The translations under genes and the position numbers were made by a program. Below, piece by piece: positions 7,951-16,487 of a stretch of DNA of 64,000 bases. The stretch spans positions 202,787 through 266,786 of the forward strand of contig JAJDDB010000003.1 of NCBI GenBank assembly GCA_029260575.1. The letters run 5' to 3'. The first letter of the stretch is position 1. Each line of letters begins with the position of its first letter. This DNA comes from Phycisphaerales bacterium (GTDB lineage Bacteria; Planctomycetota; Phycisphaerae; Phycisphaerales; SM1A02). The notes beneath the pieces are model-generated. The model ran no database searches, was not told the DNA's origin, and was given only the letters and a program-made list of their open reading frames with translations.

Positions 7951-9747
7951 ATGAAACTCAATCGGACGCACATGTGCGGCGACCTTCGCCTCGACGACGC
8001 TGACAAAAAGGTTGTCCTTGCCGGATGGGTCAACACCTATCGTGAGCATGGAGAAGGACTTATCTTCATCGATCTCCGCGATCGCGGCGGCCTCACGCAG
8101 GTCGTGTTCGATCTCGAAGACGTTGATGAAGACACCGTGAAGCAGTCGCGCGCCCTGCGCCGTGAGGATGTCATTGCGATTTCTGGCAAAGTCCGCAAAC
8201 GTATCGGCGGTCCCAACCCCAAGCTGGAAACCGGCGAGATCGAAATCCTCGTCACCCAGCTTGAGGTGCTCAACAAGACTGAAACCCCGCCGATTCTGCC
8301 AGACGAACACGAGGCAGAAAAGATCGGTGAAGACTCGCGTCTGCGCCATCGATTCATTGATCTGCGTCGGCCGCGCATGCAGCAGATCCTTGCGACGCGC
8401 CATCGTGTCACCAAGGTCGCTCGGGACTACTTTGATGAAAACGGTTTTGTCGAAGTGGAAACGCCGTGCCTGATCAAGAGCACACCAGAAGGCGCCCGCG
8501 ACTTCATCGTTCCCTCACGCCATGAACCCGGGCAGTGGTACGCACTGCCGCAAAGCCCGCAGATCTTCAAACAGATACTCATGATCTCCGGCTGTGATCG
8601 CTATGTGCAGATCGTCCGCTGCTTCCGTGATGAAGACCCGCGTGCAGATCGTCAGGCTGAGTTCAGTCAGATTGACCTCGAAATGAGTTTCGTCAATCGT
8701 GACGATGTCATGAACATGATGTCCGGTTTTGTCATGCGCCTCTGGCAGACAGTGCTCGGCTACGACGTCGGCGACATCCCCGTCATGACATACGCCGAAG
8801 CAATGAACCGGTACGGCATTGATCGACCCGATCTGCGTTTCGGGCTTGAACTGGAAGACGTTTCCGATCTCGCAGCCAAGACGGACTTTCGCGTGTTTGC
8901 AGATGCACTTGCCAAAGACACCGGCTGCGTGAAAGCGATGCGCGTACCCGGACAACTCGGCACACTGACCCGCAAACTCACCGATGGCTACAGCGAATTT
9001 GTCAAACAATTCCGGGCCGGCGGCGCTCCTGTTGTGAAAATGACCGAAAAAGGCCTCGAAACAGGCATCGCACGCTTCCTCGAACCCGTTGCTGATGAAG
9101 TCATCAGCCGCCTGAAACTCGAACCGGGCGATACTGCCCTTTTCACCGCTGATACATGGTCGATTGCGACTAAAGCTCTGGGTGAACTGCGCAACAAAGT
9201 CGCACGCGATCTGGATATCATCGACAAAGGCCTGTGGAAGTTCGTCTGGGTCATCGACTTTCCGATGTTTGAATGGAACGATGAACAGAACCGCTGGGAC
9301 TCAATGCACCATCCGTTCACCAGTCCCATGCCTGACCAGTTCGACTTGCTGGAAAGTGAACCGGGCAAGTGCGTCTCTGCGGGGTATGACCTCGTCGTCA
9401 ACGGCTCGGAGATAGCCGGCGGGTCCGTGCGTATCCACCAACCGGATGTACAGAAGAAAGTCTTTACACTCCTTGGTATTTCCGATGAAGATGCCGAGAC
9501 TAAATTCGGCTTCCTGATGCGCGCACTCAAGTACGGCGCGCCGCCGCACGGCGGTATTGCGTTTGGCCTTGACCGCCTCGTCATGCATCTCGTCGGTACG
9601 GACAACATTCGTGATGTCATTGCGTTCCCCAAGACGCAGACCGGCAGCGATCTCATGACCGAAGCCCCCGGCCCTGTCGACCCCGCGCAGCTCGAAGAAC
9701 TGCACATCACCGTGAACCTGCCCGAAGAACAACCTGCTGGCGCATAA
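7951..9747 (+). CDS. aspS: aspartyl-tRNA synthetase
   Basis: Class II aminoacyl-tRNA synthetase that charges tRNA-Asp (perhaps also tRNA-Asn, if non-discriminating). It starts with the anticodon-binding OB domain (MKLNRTHMCGDLRL ... VLAGWVNTYREHG). Motif 2 is CFRDEDPRADRQAEFSQIDL near residues 227-246. A GAD insertion of the bacterial type spans about 290-420, and motif 3 is GGIAFGLDRLVM near residue 535. The length of 598 residues is typical of bacterial AspS. I chose the ATG at 7951, where homology begins, rather than the open-frame start at 7882. The gene stands alone between the GH113-like lipoprotein and asnB. asnB is a route to asparagine independent of tRNA-dependent amidation. Confidence 0.97.
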   Translation: MKLNRTHMCGDLRLDDADKKVVLAGWVNTYREHGEGLIFIDLRDRGGLTQVVFDLEDVDEDTVKQSRALRREDVIAISGKVRKRIGGPNPKLETGEIEILVTQLEVLNKTETPPILPDEHEAEKIGEDSRLRHRFIDLRRPRMQQILATRHRVTKVARDYFDENGFVEVETPCLIKSTPEGARDFIVPSRHEPGQWYALPQSPQIFKQILMISGCDRYVQIVRCFRDEDPRADRQAEFSQIDLEMSFVNRDDVMNMMSGFVMRLWQTVLGYDVGDIPVMTYAEAMNRYGIDRPDLRFGLELEDVSDLAAKTDFRVFADALAKDTGCVKAMRVPGQLGTLTRKLTDGYSEFVKQFRAGGAPVVKMTEKGLETGIARFLEPVADEVISRLKLEPGDTALFTADTWSIATKALGELRNKVARDLDIIDKGLWKFVWVIDFPMFEWNDEQNRWDSMHHPFTSPMPDQFDLLESEPGKCVSAGYDLVVNGSEIAGGSVRIHQPDVQKKVFTLLGISDEDAETKFGFLMRALKYGAPPHGGIAFGLDRLVMHLVGTDNIRDVIAFPKTQTGSDLMTEAPGPVDPAQLEELHITVNLPEEQPAGA

Positions 9748-9825
9748 CCCCTGCCGCTTGCGGCCATAGCATATTTCCCAAGGGTGGCAGCCCCCTCCTT
9801 CCACCCCTGCTATCTTCCACAGCAC

Positions 9826-11790
9826 ATGTGCGGCATTGGCGGCATCCTGCGCACCGACGGCGGGCCAATTGATCCGAATTGGCTCAACATCATCGATGCG
9901 CGCATTGCCCACCGCGGACCGGATGGATGCGGAACCTTCACCGATCGAGTCGAACAGACAATCGAAGGCGCAACCCGCATCACCGAGATCGCATTCATCC
10001 ACCGCCGCCTGGCAATCATCGATCTTGATGACGGCCACCAACCAATGCTGTCGCCCCCCTCATCCCCAGATTTGCAGCCCTCGGCCCAAAGCCCACCCTC
10101 TCCAGAGGGTGGGATCGCCCCCACAGACCCCGACCTCATCGCCCTCATCTTCAACGGCTGTATTTACAACCACCGCGAACTGCGGACCGAACTCCAATCC
10201 CTCGGCCACGTCTTTGCAACCCACCACAGCGACACCGAAGTCCTCATCCACGGGTACCGCCAATGGGGCAAAGACCTCGAAGACCACCTCGAAGGCATGT
10301 ACGCCTTCGCGCTTTGGGATCGCGCAAACGCACGCCTCGTTCTCAGTCGTGACACCTTCGGCGAGAAACCGTTGTTCGTGCGTTGGTCCGTCGCAGGTAA
10401 CGACAAAATAGTCGCCTTCGCATCCGATGCCCGTGCGCTCGCGCAATTGGATGATCTAACCCATAACTCCCAACCACAAAGCCCCGCATCTCCCGATGCA
10501 GGGATGCCCCCCAACACAACCTACCTCGAACGCTACCTCCAACTCGGCTACAACTGGGACGAACACACTGTCTATCAATCTTCTACACCCGCAAACGCTT
10601 GCGTCTTCACATCGCTTCCCACAAGCACTGCTGAACCAGAGAAGATTCTCCCCGATCGCCCGCGCATCGAAACGTCACAAGCGGAATTCGAGAAACTCCT
10701 TGACGCAGCCGTCGCGCAGCGCCTCGAAGCAGATGTCCCGCTCGGCTGCTTCCTCTCCGGCGGCGTTGATTCATCACTGCTTGCGGCACTTGCCATCCGT
10801 CACAAACCCGACTTGCAGACGTTCACCATCCGCATGCCGGACGATCGCTACGACGAATCGCAGCACGCTGAAAGTGTTGCGGACCACCTCGGCGCACAGC
10901 ACGCCACGCTCGATGTCGCTATCAATCCTGCTGAAGATCTCGTGCATCTCATCGCAACCCTCGGCCAACCGTTCGGCGACAGTTCCATCCTGCCGACGTA
11001 CTGGGTCAGCCGCGCCGCCCGCCAACATGTCCGCGTTGCACTGTCCGGCGATGGCGCTGATGAACTGTTTCTCGGCTATGAACGTTACATGGCAGCTCGC
11101 GCGCTCATCCGCCACCGCAGAGCTCTCAAATGGATTCCGCGTTCGTGGTTCGGCAAGTGGCATCCGAAATCGCGCAAGCACAAACTCGGCCGGCTCGGCG
11201 AAATGGCCCGCGATTCCTATGTCAACGGAATCATCGCAATGGAATCCATCTTCTCGCAGCGACAGATCGCAGACTTGCTCGGCCGACCTGCCCTTGATCC
11301 GGTTTGGGTCGCACCGGATTTCGATCCCATGCTCACCCTTCGAAACACCGATCTGCAACATTATCTGCCCGGCGACCTGCTCACGAAAGTCGACACCGCA
11401 TCAATGGCTGTCGCGCTGGAAGTCCGTGCGCCGTACCTTGACAGCAACGTCGTTCGCGCAGCAGTGAACTGCCCGACATACATGCTCGCGCCGAATAACT
11501 CGCGCAAACACATTCTCCGCAGCATCGCAGCCAAATACCTGCCGCAACACATCATTGATCGGCCCAAGATGGGCTTCGCAATCCCCATCGGCGAGTGGTT
11601 CCGCAATGACTTCGGCAATATGCGCACGCTGCTGCTCGATCATCTCAGTGTGCCGCACCCCTTCGGCCAATTCACACTGCAGCGCAGCGCCATCGACACA
11701 CTGCTCGCTCAGCACGACTCCGGCGATTACGACCACAGCCAGCGACTGTTCACACTCCTCACCCTCGCCATCTGGGCGCAATTGGCATAA
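9826..11790 (+). CDS. asnB: asparagine synthase (glutamine-hydrolysing), with two repeat inserts
   Basis: AsnB converts aspartate, glutamine and ATP to asparagine. The mature N-terminal nucleophile Cys2 is in MCGIGGI, which fixes the start at 9826. RGPDGCG and FNGCIYNH belong to the glutaminase domain, where the usual motif NGEIYN has Cys in place of Glu. The ATP-binding loop SGGVDSS is near residue 310, followed by SGDGADELFLGY. At 654 residues it is long for the family. Part of the excess is Pro/Ser-rich sequence encoded by two palindromic repeat copies, at residues about 87-98 (QSPPSPEGG) and 217-228 (QSPASPDAG). Both lie at loops outside the catalytic motifs, so the enzyme is probably functional. 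It could also act on another amidation substrate, since AsnB-like enzymes are diverse. Confidence 0.93.
   Translation: MCGIGGILRTDGGPIDPNWLNIIDARIAHRGPDGCGTFTDRVEQTIEGATRITEIAFIHRRLAIIDLDDGHQPMLSPPSSPDLQPSAQSPPSPEGGIAPTDPDLIALIFNGCIYNHRELRTELQSLGHVFATHHSDTEVLIHGYRQWGKDLEDHLEGMYAFALWDRANARLVLSRDTFGEKPLFVRWSVAGNDKIVAFASDARALAQLDDLTHNSQPQSPASPDAGMPPNTTYLERYLQLGYNWDEHTVYQSSTPANACVFTSLPTSTAEPEKILPDRPRIETSQAEFEKLLDAAVAQRLEADVPLGCFLSGGVDSSLLAALAIRHKPDLQTFTIRMPDDRYDESQHAESVADHLGAQHATLDVAINPAEDLVHLIATLGQPFGDSSILPTYWVSRAARQHVRVALSGDGADELFLGYERYMAARALIRHRRALKWIPRSWFGKWHPKSRKHKLGRLGEMARDSYVNGIIAMESIFSQRQIADLLGRPALDPVWVAPDFDPMLTLRNTDLQHYLPGDLLTKVDTASMAVALEVRAPYLDSNVVRAAVNCPTYMLAPNNSRKHILRSIAAKYLPQHIIDRPKMGFAIPIGEWFRNDFGNMRTLLLDHLSVPHPFGQFTLQRSAIDTLLAQHDSGDYDHSQRLFTLLTLAIWAQLA
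10086..10120. repeat. AAAGCCC palindrome inside asnB, copy 1
   Basis: Perfect-stem copy: AAAGCCCACCCTCTCC followed by AGAGGGTGGG and ATCGCCC. The 10-bp arms CCCACCCTCT and AGAGGGTGGG flank a CC loop. It is in frame within asnB and encodes AQSPPSPEGGIAP. The same sequence recurs between genes near 53595 and, with small changes, at 59335. Confidence 0.9.
10476..10510. repeat. AAAGCCC palindrome inside asnB, copy 2
   Basis: AAAGCCCCGCATCTCCC followed by GATGCAGGGATGCCCC. The arms GCATC and GATGC flank a TCCC loop. It is in frame in asnB, encoding QSPASPDAGMPP, about 390 bases after copy 1 and with a different stem sequence. Confidence 0.88.
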
Positions 11791-11889
11791 ATCTGCAGGA
11801 ATTGACGCCGCACCTGAGTCTGCGATGGTGCGGGTCAGTGTCCGGCTGTCTCACTGTTTGGCTTTGGATTTCCGGTATCCTGTCCAACC

Positions 11890-13230
11890 ATGAGCGGCAA
11901 GAAGACGAACATCCTCACCGTCCTCATCATCCTCGGCCTCGTTGCCGGCGCACTCTTCGGACAATTCTTGCTTTACGATGGCGATCCCGGGGCACTCGGC
12001 GACCACTGGACCAAGCAGGCCGGCGACATCATCCTCATCCGCCCGCTCATGCTGCTCATCATCCCGATCGTGTTTGTAAGCGTCATCGTCGGCGTGACAT
12101 CAATCGGTGATCCGTCCAAGCTCGGCCTCATCGGCGGATCAACGCTTCTGTATTACATCGTGACTATGCTCATTGCCGTATCCATCGGCGCAACGCTTGT
12201 CTCCACGCTCAAGCCCGGTGACCTTTCCGAGGAAGCTCGCACATCGCTCACTGCAGGCGCGGCGCAGCAGTATGAATCAAAAGTGCAGGCGAAAGTGCAG
12301 CAGGCAGAGGAAGGCGGCGCAACATCCGTCGGACAGGCGTTCCTCGAAATTCTTAAGCAGATGATCCCGACAAACGTCATCGATGAGATGGCCCGCGGCA
12401 AAACGCTGGGGATCATTGTCTTTGCACTGCTGCTGGGACTGGCGCTGGCGGCCGGAGGTGAAACCACCGCGCCCGCCGTGCGCGTTTTCGAAGCCCTGTT
12501 TGACGCCATTATGCGCCTTGTGCTCTGGGTCATCTGGCTCACGCCCGTCGGCGTGTTTTTCCTCGTCGCGTGGACAGTCGGCGATATCGGCTTCGAAAAT
12601 CTCATCGGACCCATTGCCAAGTACATCGCCGTCGTACTGAGCGGCCTGTTTCTGCACGGCGTAATTGTCCTGCCACTCATCCTATTCATTCTCGCGCGCA
12701 CAAACCCGTTCAGATACATGTGGCAAATGCGCCGCGCACTCATGACGGCATTCGGTACCGACTCAAGCAGCGCCACCTTGCCCGTCACCATCGAATCCGC
12801 AGAAACAGAAGGCGGGTGCTCCAAACGCAGTGCGAATTTTGTCCTTCCGCTCGGCGCGACGATCAACATGGATGGCACCGCGCTCTACGAAGCGGTCGCA
12901 GTCGTCTTTCTTTTCCAACTCTACGGCATCGAACTTGAGTTCACACAGCTGCTCGTTGTCGTTATGACCGCAACGCTCGCGGCCGTCGGCGCTGCCGGCA
13001 TACCTTCTGCCGGCATCATCATGATGGTCATCGTCATCAACGCTGTGAACACCAGCCTTGGCGGTGACAAGACTCTGCCCCTGGAAGCCATCGGCGTAAT
13101 CATCGGCGTCGACCGCATCGTCGATATGTGCCGAACCACAGTCAACGTCTGGGGTGACGCAGTCGGCGCAAAGCTCATTACCAAGATCGCGCCCGACATC
13201 GTCGAGCAGCGCGAAAAGACGCTCGCGTGA
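11890..13230 (+). CDS. dicarboxylate/amino acid:cation symporter (DAACS)
   Basis: Inner-membrane symporter of the GltP/DctA (DAACS, SLC1-like) family, which couples glutamate, aspartate or C4-dicarboxylate uptake to sodium or protons. Family motifs are clear: TDSSSATLPVT (HP1 serine-rich tip, near residue 297), LPLGATINMDGTALYEAV (TM7 with the NMDGT sodium site, near 320), GIPSAGIIMMV (HP2, near 375) and GVDRIVDMCRTTVNVWGD (TM8, near 405). A Glu/Gln/Ala-rich segment near residues 115-150 is a hydrophilic loop between early helices and is longer than in the shortest homologues. The 446-residue length is normal. Arg in DMCRTT favours acidic substrates by family precedent, but I would not choose between glutamate and succinate. 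The next cassette starts 6 bases after the stop. Confidence 0.93.
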   Translation: MSGKKTNILTVLIILGLVAGALFGQFLLYDGDPGALGDHWTKQAGDIILIRPLMLLIIPIVFVSVIVGVTSIGDPSKLGLIGGSTLLYYIVTMLIAVSIGATLVSTLKPGDLSEEARTSLTAGAAQQYESKVQAKVQQAEEGGATSVGQAFLEILKQMIPTNVIDEMARGKTLGIIVFALLLGLALAAGGETTAPAVRVFEALFDAIMRLVLWVIWLTPVGVFFLVAWTVGDIGFENLIGPIAKYIAVVLSGLFLHGVIVLPLILFILARTNPFRYMWQMRRALMTAFGTDSSSATLPVTIESAETEGGCSKRSANFVLPLGATINMDGTALYEAVAVVFLFQLYGIELEFTQLLVVVMTATLAAVGAAGIPSAGIIMMVIVINAVNTSLGGDKTLPLEAIGVIIGVDRIVDMCRTTVNVWGDAVGAKLITKIAPDIVEQREKTLA

Positions 13231-13236
13231 TTCGTT

Positions 13237-13275
13237 GAAAACCAAACAGCTGCAAAGCCAAACAGCCAAACATTC
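13237..13275. repeat. left inverted repeat of four-helix-bundle cassette
   Basis: GAAAACCAAACAGCTGCAAA followed by GCCAAACAGCCAAACA. The reverse complement of 13672-13709 matches this with a handful of mismatches. It begins 6 bases after the DAACS stop codon. See the right arm entry. Confidence 0.8.
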
Positions 13276-13290
13276 AATTCGGGGCTAACC

Positions 13291-13647
13291 ATGGGACGAT
13301 TCAAGGGTGACTTGCCCCAACGTTCATTTGAGTTTGCACACGCGATTCTTCAGATCGTGGACCGAATTCCAGACGGTACGATCGGCTGGGTCGTTGCGAA
13401 ACAATTGACCCGCAGTGGTACGTCAGTCGGCGCGAATGTGGCAGAGGCAAACGGCGCTTTAACAAACGCAGAATTCGCGAGCATCTGCAACATTGCCCGG
13501 CGGGAAGCTGCAGAAACGACCTATTGGCTGAAACTCTGTGAAACGGCAGGACTTGTGGACGCGGTACATCTCGATCATGCGATCACTGAAGCTGTTGAGC
13601 TTCACGACATCCTCGCCACGATCGTACGCAAGACACAGACGCAATAA
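13291..13647 (+). CDS. four-helix-bundle protein (S23/bIVP family)
   Basis: A 118-residue all-helical protein of the four-helix-bundle family first seen in 23S rRNA intervening sequences (TIGR02436, S23/bIVP; related to Avd of diversity-generating retroelements). Recognisable parts are RSFEFAHAILQIVDRIP at the first helix, KQLTRSGTSVGANVAEANGA at the second, EFASICNIARREAAETTYWL at the third and ELHDILATIVRKT at the last. Such proteins are small, basic and thought to bind nucleic acid or a partner protein. There is no reverse transcriptase or 23S rRNA nearby. The gene is enclosed by an inverted repeat of about 39 bp, which makes the 473-bp unit look mobile. The Shine-Dalgarno site is weak. 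Confidence 0.88.
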   Translation: MGRFKGDLPQRSFEFAHAILQIVDRIPDGTIGWVVAKQLTRSGTSVGANVAEANGALTNAEFASICNIARREAAETTYWLKLCETAGLVDAVHLDHAITEAVELHDILATIVRKTQTQ

Positions 13648-13671
13648 ATCAAGGACCTCCGTCCGAACAAT

Positions 13672-13709
13672 TGTGTTTGGCTGTTTGGCTGTCCAACTGT
13701 TTGGCTTTC
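13672..13709. repeat. right inverted repeat of four-helix-bundle cassette
   Basis: TGTGTTTGGCTGTTTGGCTG followed by TCCAACTGTTTGGCTTTC. It is inverted relative to 13237-13275 and ends at the last base before the trxB stop codon (13710-13712, minus strand). A shorter match (CTGTTTGGCTTT) appears upstream of the DAACS gene near 11853, and looser ones near 46250-46295. Confidence 0.8.
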
Positions 13710-14738
13710 CTACGCCAGCCCTTGCTCGCCTAACCATCGTTCCGCATCCAGCGCCGCGCGGCATCCCATCCCCGCTGCCGTCACCGCCTGCCGATAGACA
13801 GAATCCGCCACATCACCCGCAGCGAAAATGCCTTCGACACTTGTCGTCGATGCACCCGGATCTTTCAGCACGATGTAGCCGGTGTCGTCAAGCTCGAGTT
13901 GGCCATCAAGAAAATTCGTAATCGGCGTATGCCCGATCGCAAGGAACAACCCGCCGATCGGCATCTCGCGCTCGTCGCCGGTTGTCGTGTCTTTGACGCG
14001 TAATCCCGAAATCTTTTCATCACCAAGTACTTCCGTTACAACGGTGTTCCATAGCACTTCGATGTTGTCGTGCTTGAGCGCGCGGTCCTGCATGATCTGA
14101 CTGGCCCGCAGTTCGTCACGGCGATGCACGATGTACACCTTCGAAGCGAACTTCGCCAGATACATCGCCTCTTCCATTGCTGTGTCGCCGCCGCCGATCA
14201 CCGCCAACTCCGCATCGCGGAACATCGGAAGGGCACCATCACACACCGCACACGCGCTCACGCCGCCGCCGGTCTGCGCCAACCGCTGTTCGTTGTCCTG
14301 CCCGAGCCAGTTCGCCTTCGCGCCTGTCGCAATGATCACCGCATGCGCATCGACTTCAAATCCATTGTCGCCAACGATATGGAACGGCCGCTTGCTCGTG
14401 TCAATCGATTTGACGTTCTGGAACATCGTGTACAGCGGCATCTCCTTGTTCAGGTCATCGCCGGTCTTCACGCCTTCGTCCGTCACCACCCGCGTGTCAA
14501 ACCGCAGCGCCTGCCTAGCAAACAACTGCATCATGTCCGGCCCGGTAATGCCATCGGGATAGCCCGGATAATTCTCGACATCGGTGGTCAACATCAACTG
14601 CCCGCCGGGCACGAGATCTTTGCCCGTCGCTCGACCCGGGAACATCAACGGATGCAGATCCGCACGCGCTGCATAGATCGCCGCCGTCCAGCCTGCAGGA
14701 CCGCTGCCGATGATCACGATATTCTCAACGTCAGTCAT
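13710..14738 (-). CDS. trxB: thioredoxin-disulfide reductase
   Basis: Flavoprotein that uses NADPH to reduce thioredoxin in the cytoplasm. The FAD-binding GSGPAGWTAAIYAARA is at the N-terminus. GGQLMLTTDVENYPG is typical of TrxB. The redox pair is CAVCDG near residue 163, where CATCDG is more usual. The NADPH-binding GGGDTAMEEA follows, and the C-terminal FAD motif is GIFAAGDVAD. The ATG at 14738 gives 342 residues; an in-frame TTG at 14750 is less likely. The gene is convergent with the DAACS gene, and a small inverted-repeat cassette sits exactly between their stop codons. No thioredoxin gene is adjacent. Confidence 0.95.
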   Translation of the reverse strand: MTDVENIVIIGSGPAGWTAAIYAARADLHPLMFPGRATGKDLVPGGQLMLTTDVENYPGYPDGITGPDMMQLFARQALRFDTRVVTDEGVKTGDDLNKEMPLYTMFQNVKSIDTSKRPFHIVGDNGFEVDAHAVIIATGAKANWLGQDNEQRLAQTGGGVSACAVCDGALPMFRDAELAVIGGGDTAMEEAMYLAKFASKVYIVHRRDELRASQIMQDRALKHDNIEVLWNTVVTEVLGDEKISGLRVKDTTTGDEREMPIGGLFLAIGHTPITNFLDGQLELDDTGYIVLKDPGASTTSVEGIFAAGDVADSVYRQAVTAAGMGCRAALDAERWLGEQGLA

Positions 14739-14808
14739 CTCTAGTTTCAATCAAGTGTTGGGTTGTCGGAAATATTCCGGACAGTACTGCGAGTTGACTC
14801 GCACAGGA

Positions 14809-16284
14809 TTACGGCTCGATATTCTGCTGACGCGCCACAGCCTTGATCGGCGGCCAGATCACGATATCACCCTGCGATCCATCATCCGTATGCAGCGTCG
14901 CGCGGTCATCTTCTACATTCAGGCCACGACCCCACAGCAGCGCTTCGCCGGGCTCGATCCATAACCGCTTGTTGCCGGCGAGATCAATGGACTTGCGCCG
15001 CGTCAGCAACTCGTACTTCAGATCACCCAGCAGAAAATCATACGGGTCGACATTCATACTCTTCCGAACGAATTCACCATGCATATTCTCAATTCGATTC
15101 GGATAACTCCCGCGCGACACTTTATGCGCGCACAGTCCCGCTGCGAGCGATGTACCGTTGACTTCAAGAACCAACCGATCGCGCTTGGTGAACAATTCCT
15201 CGACATTCTGCATCGAGTACAACACCGCTGCGTAGCGGACGGGATTCGTCGCTGCAAATTCGCTCTTGATATCCAGAATCGGGCTGTGCCCCTCGATGCG
15301 CCACCGCCTCCACCAGTCGTCGTACACCAGCGTCAGCCGCTCCAATGAGGCGTCCAGCGAACCGTGTACCGCTGCGATGTTTGCCCACCGTCTCGCCGAA
15401 CCAAATCGCGTCAGCGGCATATCCTGCGATTGCACAGCTCCGAACACATTCGAAAACTGCACCGCATTCGCCCGGCCGCTGCGCTCATCGAACACTTCTC
15501 GAATCAGCGCTTCAGCCAGAATACGATCCGCCTCCGGCATAAACAGCCGCGAGCGATCCGGATTCAGAAACGGAATGTCAATCATCCCGATATCGGTAAA
15601 CCACTCGACATCAATCTTGTCCTGATACGTGTAAAACACATCGCGAAGATTCGAAAGCGTGTTCGACAACAGGTCAATGAACCACAATTTCTCCAGCAGG
15701 AAGTCACGATCTGACAACTGCCGCATAAGCACTGTCTGCGCAAGCGCAAGGCGAATCGCCCGATCTGTCTGCCCGGTTTCCATCAATCGGTACACCTCAG
15801 CCGTGCCGTACGCTGCGATCACTTCGATCGAGTACATGTACCGGAATTCGTTGTTGCGCAAGCTGTCATCAAGGCCGATCGCCACGGTCAAACCCGCATC
15901 GCGGATTTCTGATGACACGTTTTCTTCGCCATAGGGCAGGCCGAAGATAATCGTATTCTTCTCCCACACTTCAATTATGGCATCAGCCATATGCGTGTTG
16001 GTCTCTGCCCAGCCGGCAACAGCAGACCACTGAGGCATACCCGGCCAGATCGTGGTCAGGTTGAAATTCTCATCCAACGGCATCGGCGGCTCGGACATTT
16101 CGATATACGCATCGAAGATGACCTTGTAGCTCTTGGTACTCTCCGAACCTTTGACGCTGCTGTGATCGTTGAGCTTCTTCACAACAGCATCGCGCCGCGC
16201 ATCAGCGGAGGCTGACGAAACGGGCAGCACTGCGCCCAGCACAGCTGCGATCAGGACAACGATGAACATCTGACTTCGAAACAT
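14809..16284 (-). CDS. secreted hypothetical protein, 491 aa
   Basis: I do not recognise this family. The N-terminus is a clean Sec signal peptide (MFRSQMFIVVLIAAVLGAVL, then PVSSASA). The mature protein is largely helical and rich in aromatic residues and Arg, without Cys clusters or known catalytic motifs. The C-terminal 60 residues (ALLWGRGLNVEDDRATL ... DIVIWPPIKA) look like a small beta domain. The start at 16284 is backed by AAAGG eight bases upstream; the open frame runs back to 16344 without a credible start. It lies 70 bases after the trxB start on the same strand. It is divergent from ald, with a 200-base gap for two promoters. It would reside in the periplasm. Confidence 0.8.
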   Translation of the reverse strand: MFRSQMFIVVLIAAVLGAVLPVSSASADARRDAVVKKLNDHSSVKGSESTKSYKVIFDAYIEMSEPPMPLDENFNLTTIWPGMPQWSAVAGWAETNTHMADAIIEVWEKNTIIFGLPYGEENVSSEIRDAGLTVAIGLDDSLRNNEFRYMYSIEVIAAYGTAEVYRLMETGQTDRAIRLALAQTVLMRQLSDRDFLLEKLWFIDLLSNTLSNLRDVFYTYQDKIDVEWFTDIGMIDIPFLNPDRSRLFMPEADRILAEALIREVFDERSGRANAVQFSNVFGAVQSQDMPLTRFGSARRWANIAAVHGSLDASLERLTLVYDDWWRRWRIEGHSPILDIKSEFAATNPVRYAAVLYSMQNVEELFTKRDRLVLEVNGTSLAAGLCAHKVSRGSYPNRIENMHGEFVRKSMNVDPYDFLLGDLKYELLTRRKSIDLAGNKRLWIEPGEALLWGRGLNVEDDRATLHTDDGSQGDIVIWPPIKAVARQQNIEP

Positions 16285-16487
16285 CAGCACAACCTTTCTT
16301 GCGGCCCAATGGCATCCACGGCCTCGAATCGAGGATGGTAGCACAGACCCCGCTGCGGTTCATGCCCGGCCTGTGCTCGCCGGTTGCCGCCGCCCCAGGG
16401 CCACTCCCCGCAGCCCCAGTGAATGCGACAGATTCCCAGGGATAACGCTATCATCCGCCCCGCTATCCATTTAAGGAGTGACTGTGC

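Noticed and set aside
8515..9009. Minus-strand open frames inside aspS, asnB and the oxoprolinase
   Set aside because: Long antisense frames are expected in GC-rich coding sequence; none has a start signal or conserved domain.
13291..13647. Four-helix-bundle gene as part of a diversity-generating retroelement
   Set aside because: No reverse transcriptase, template repeat or variable repeat is nearby.
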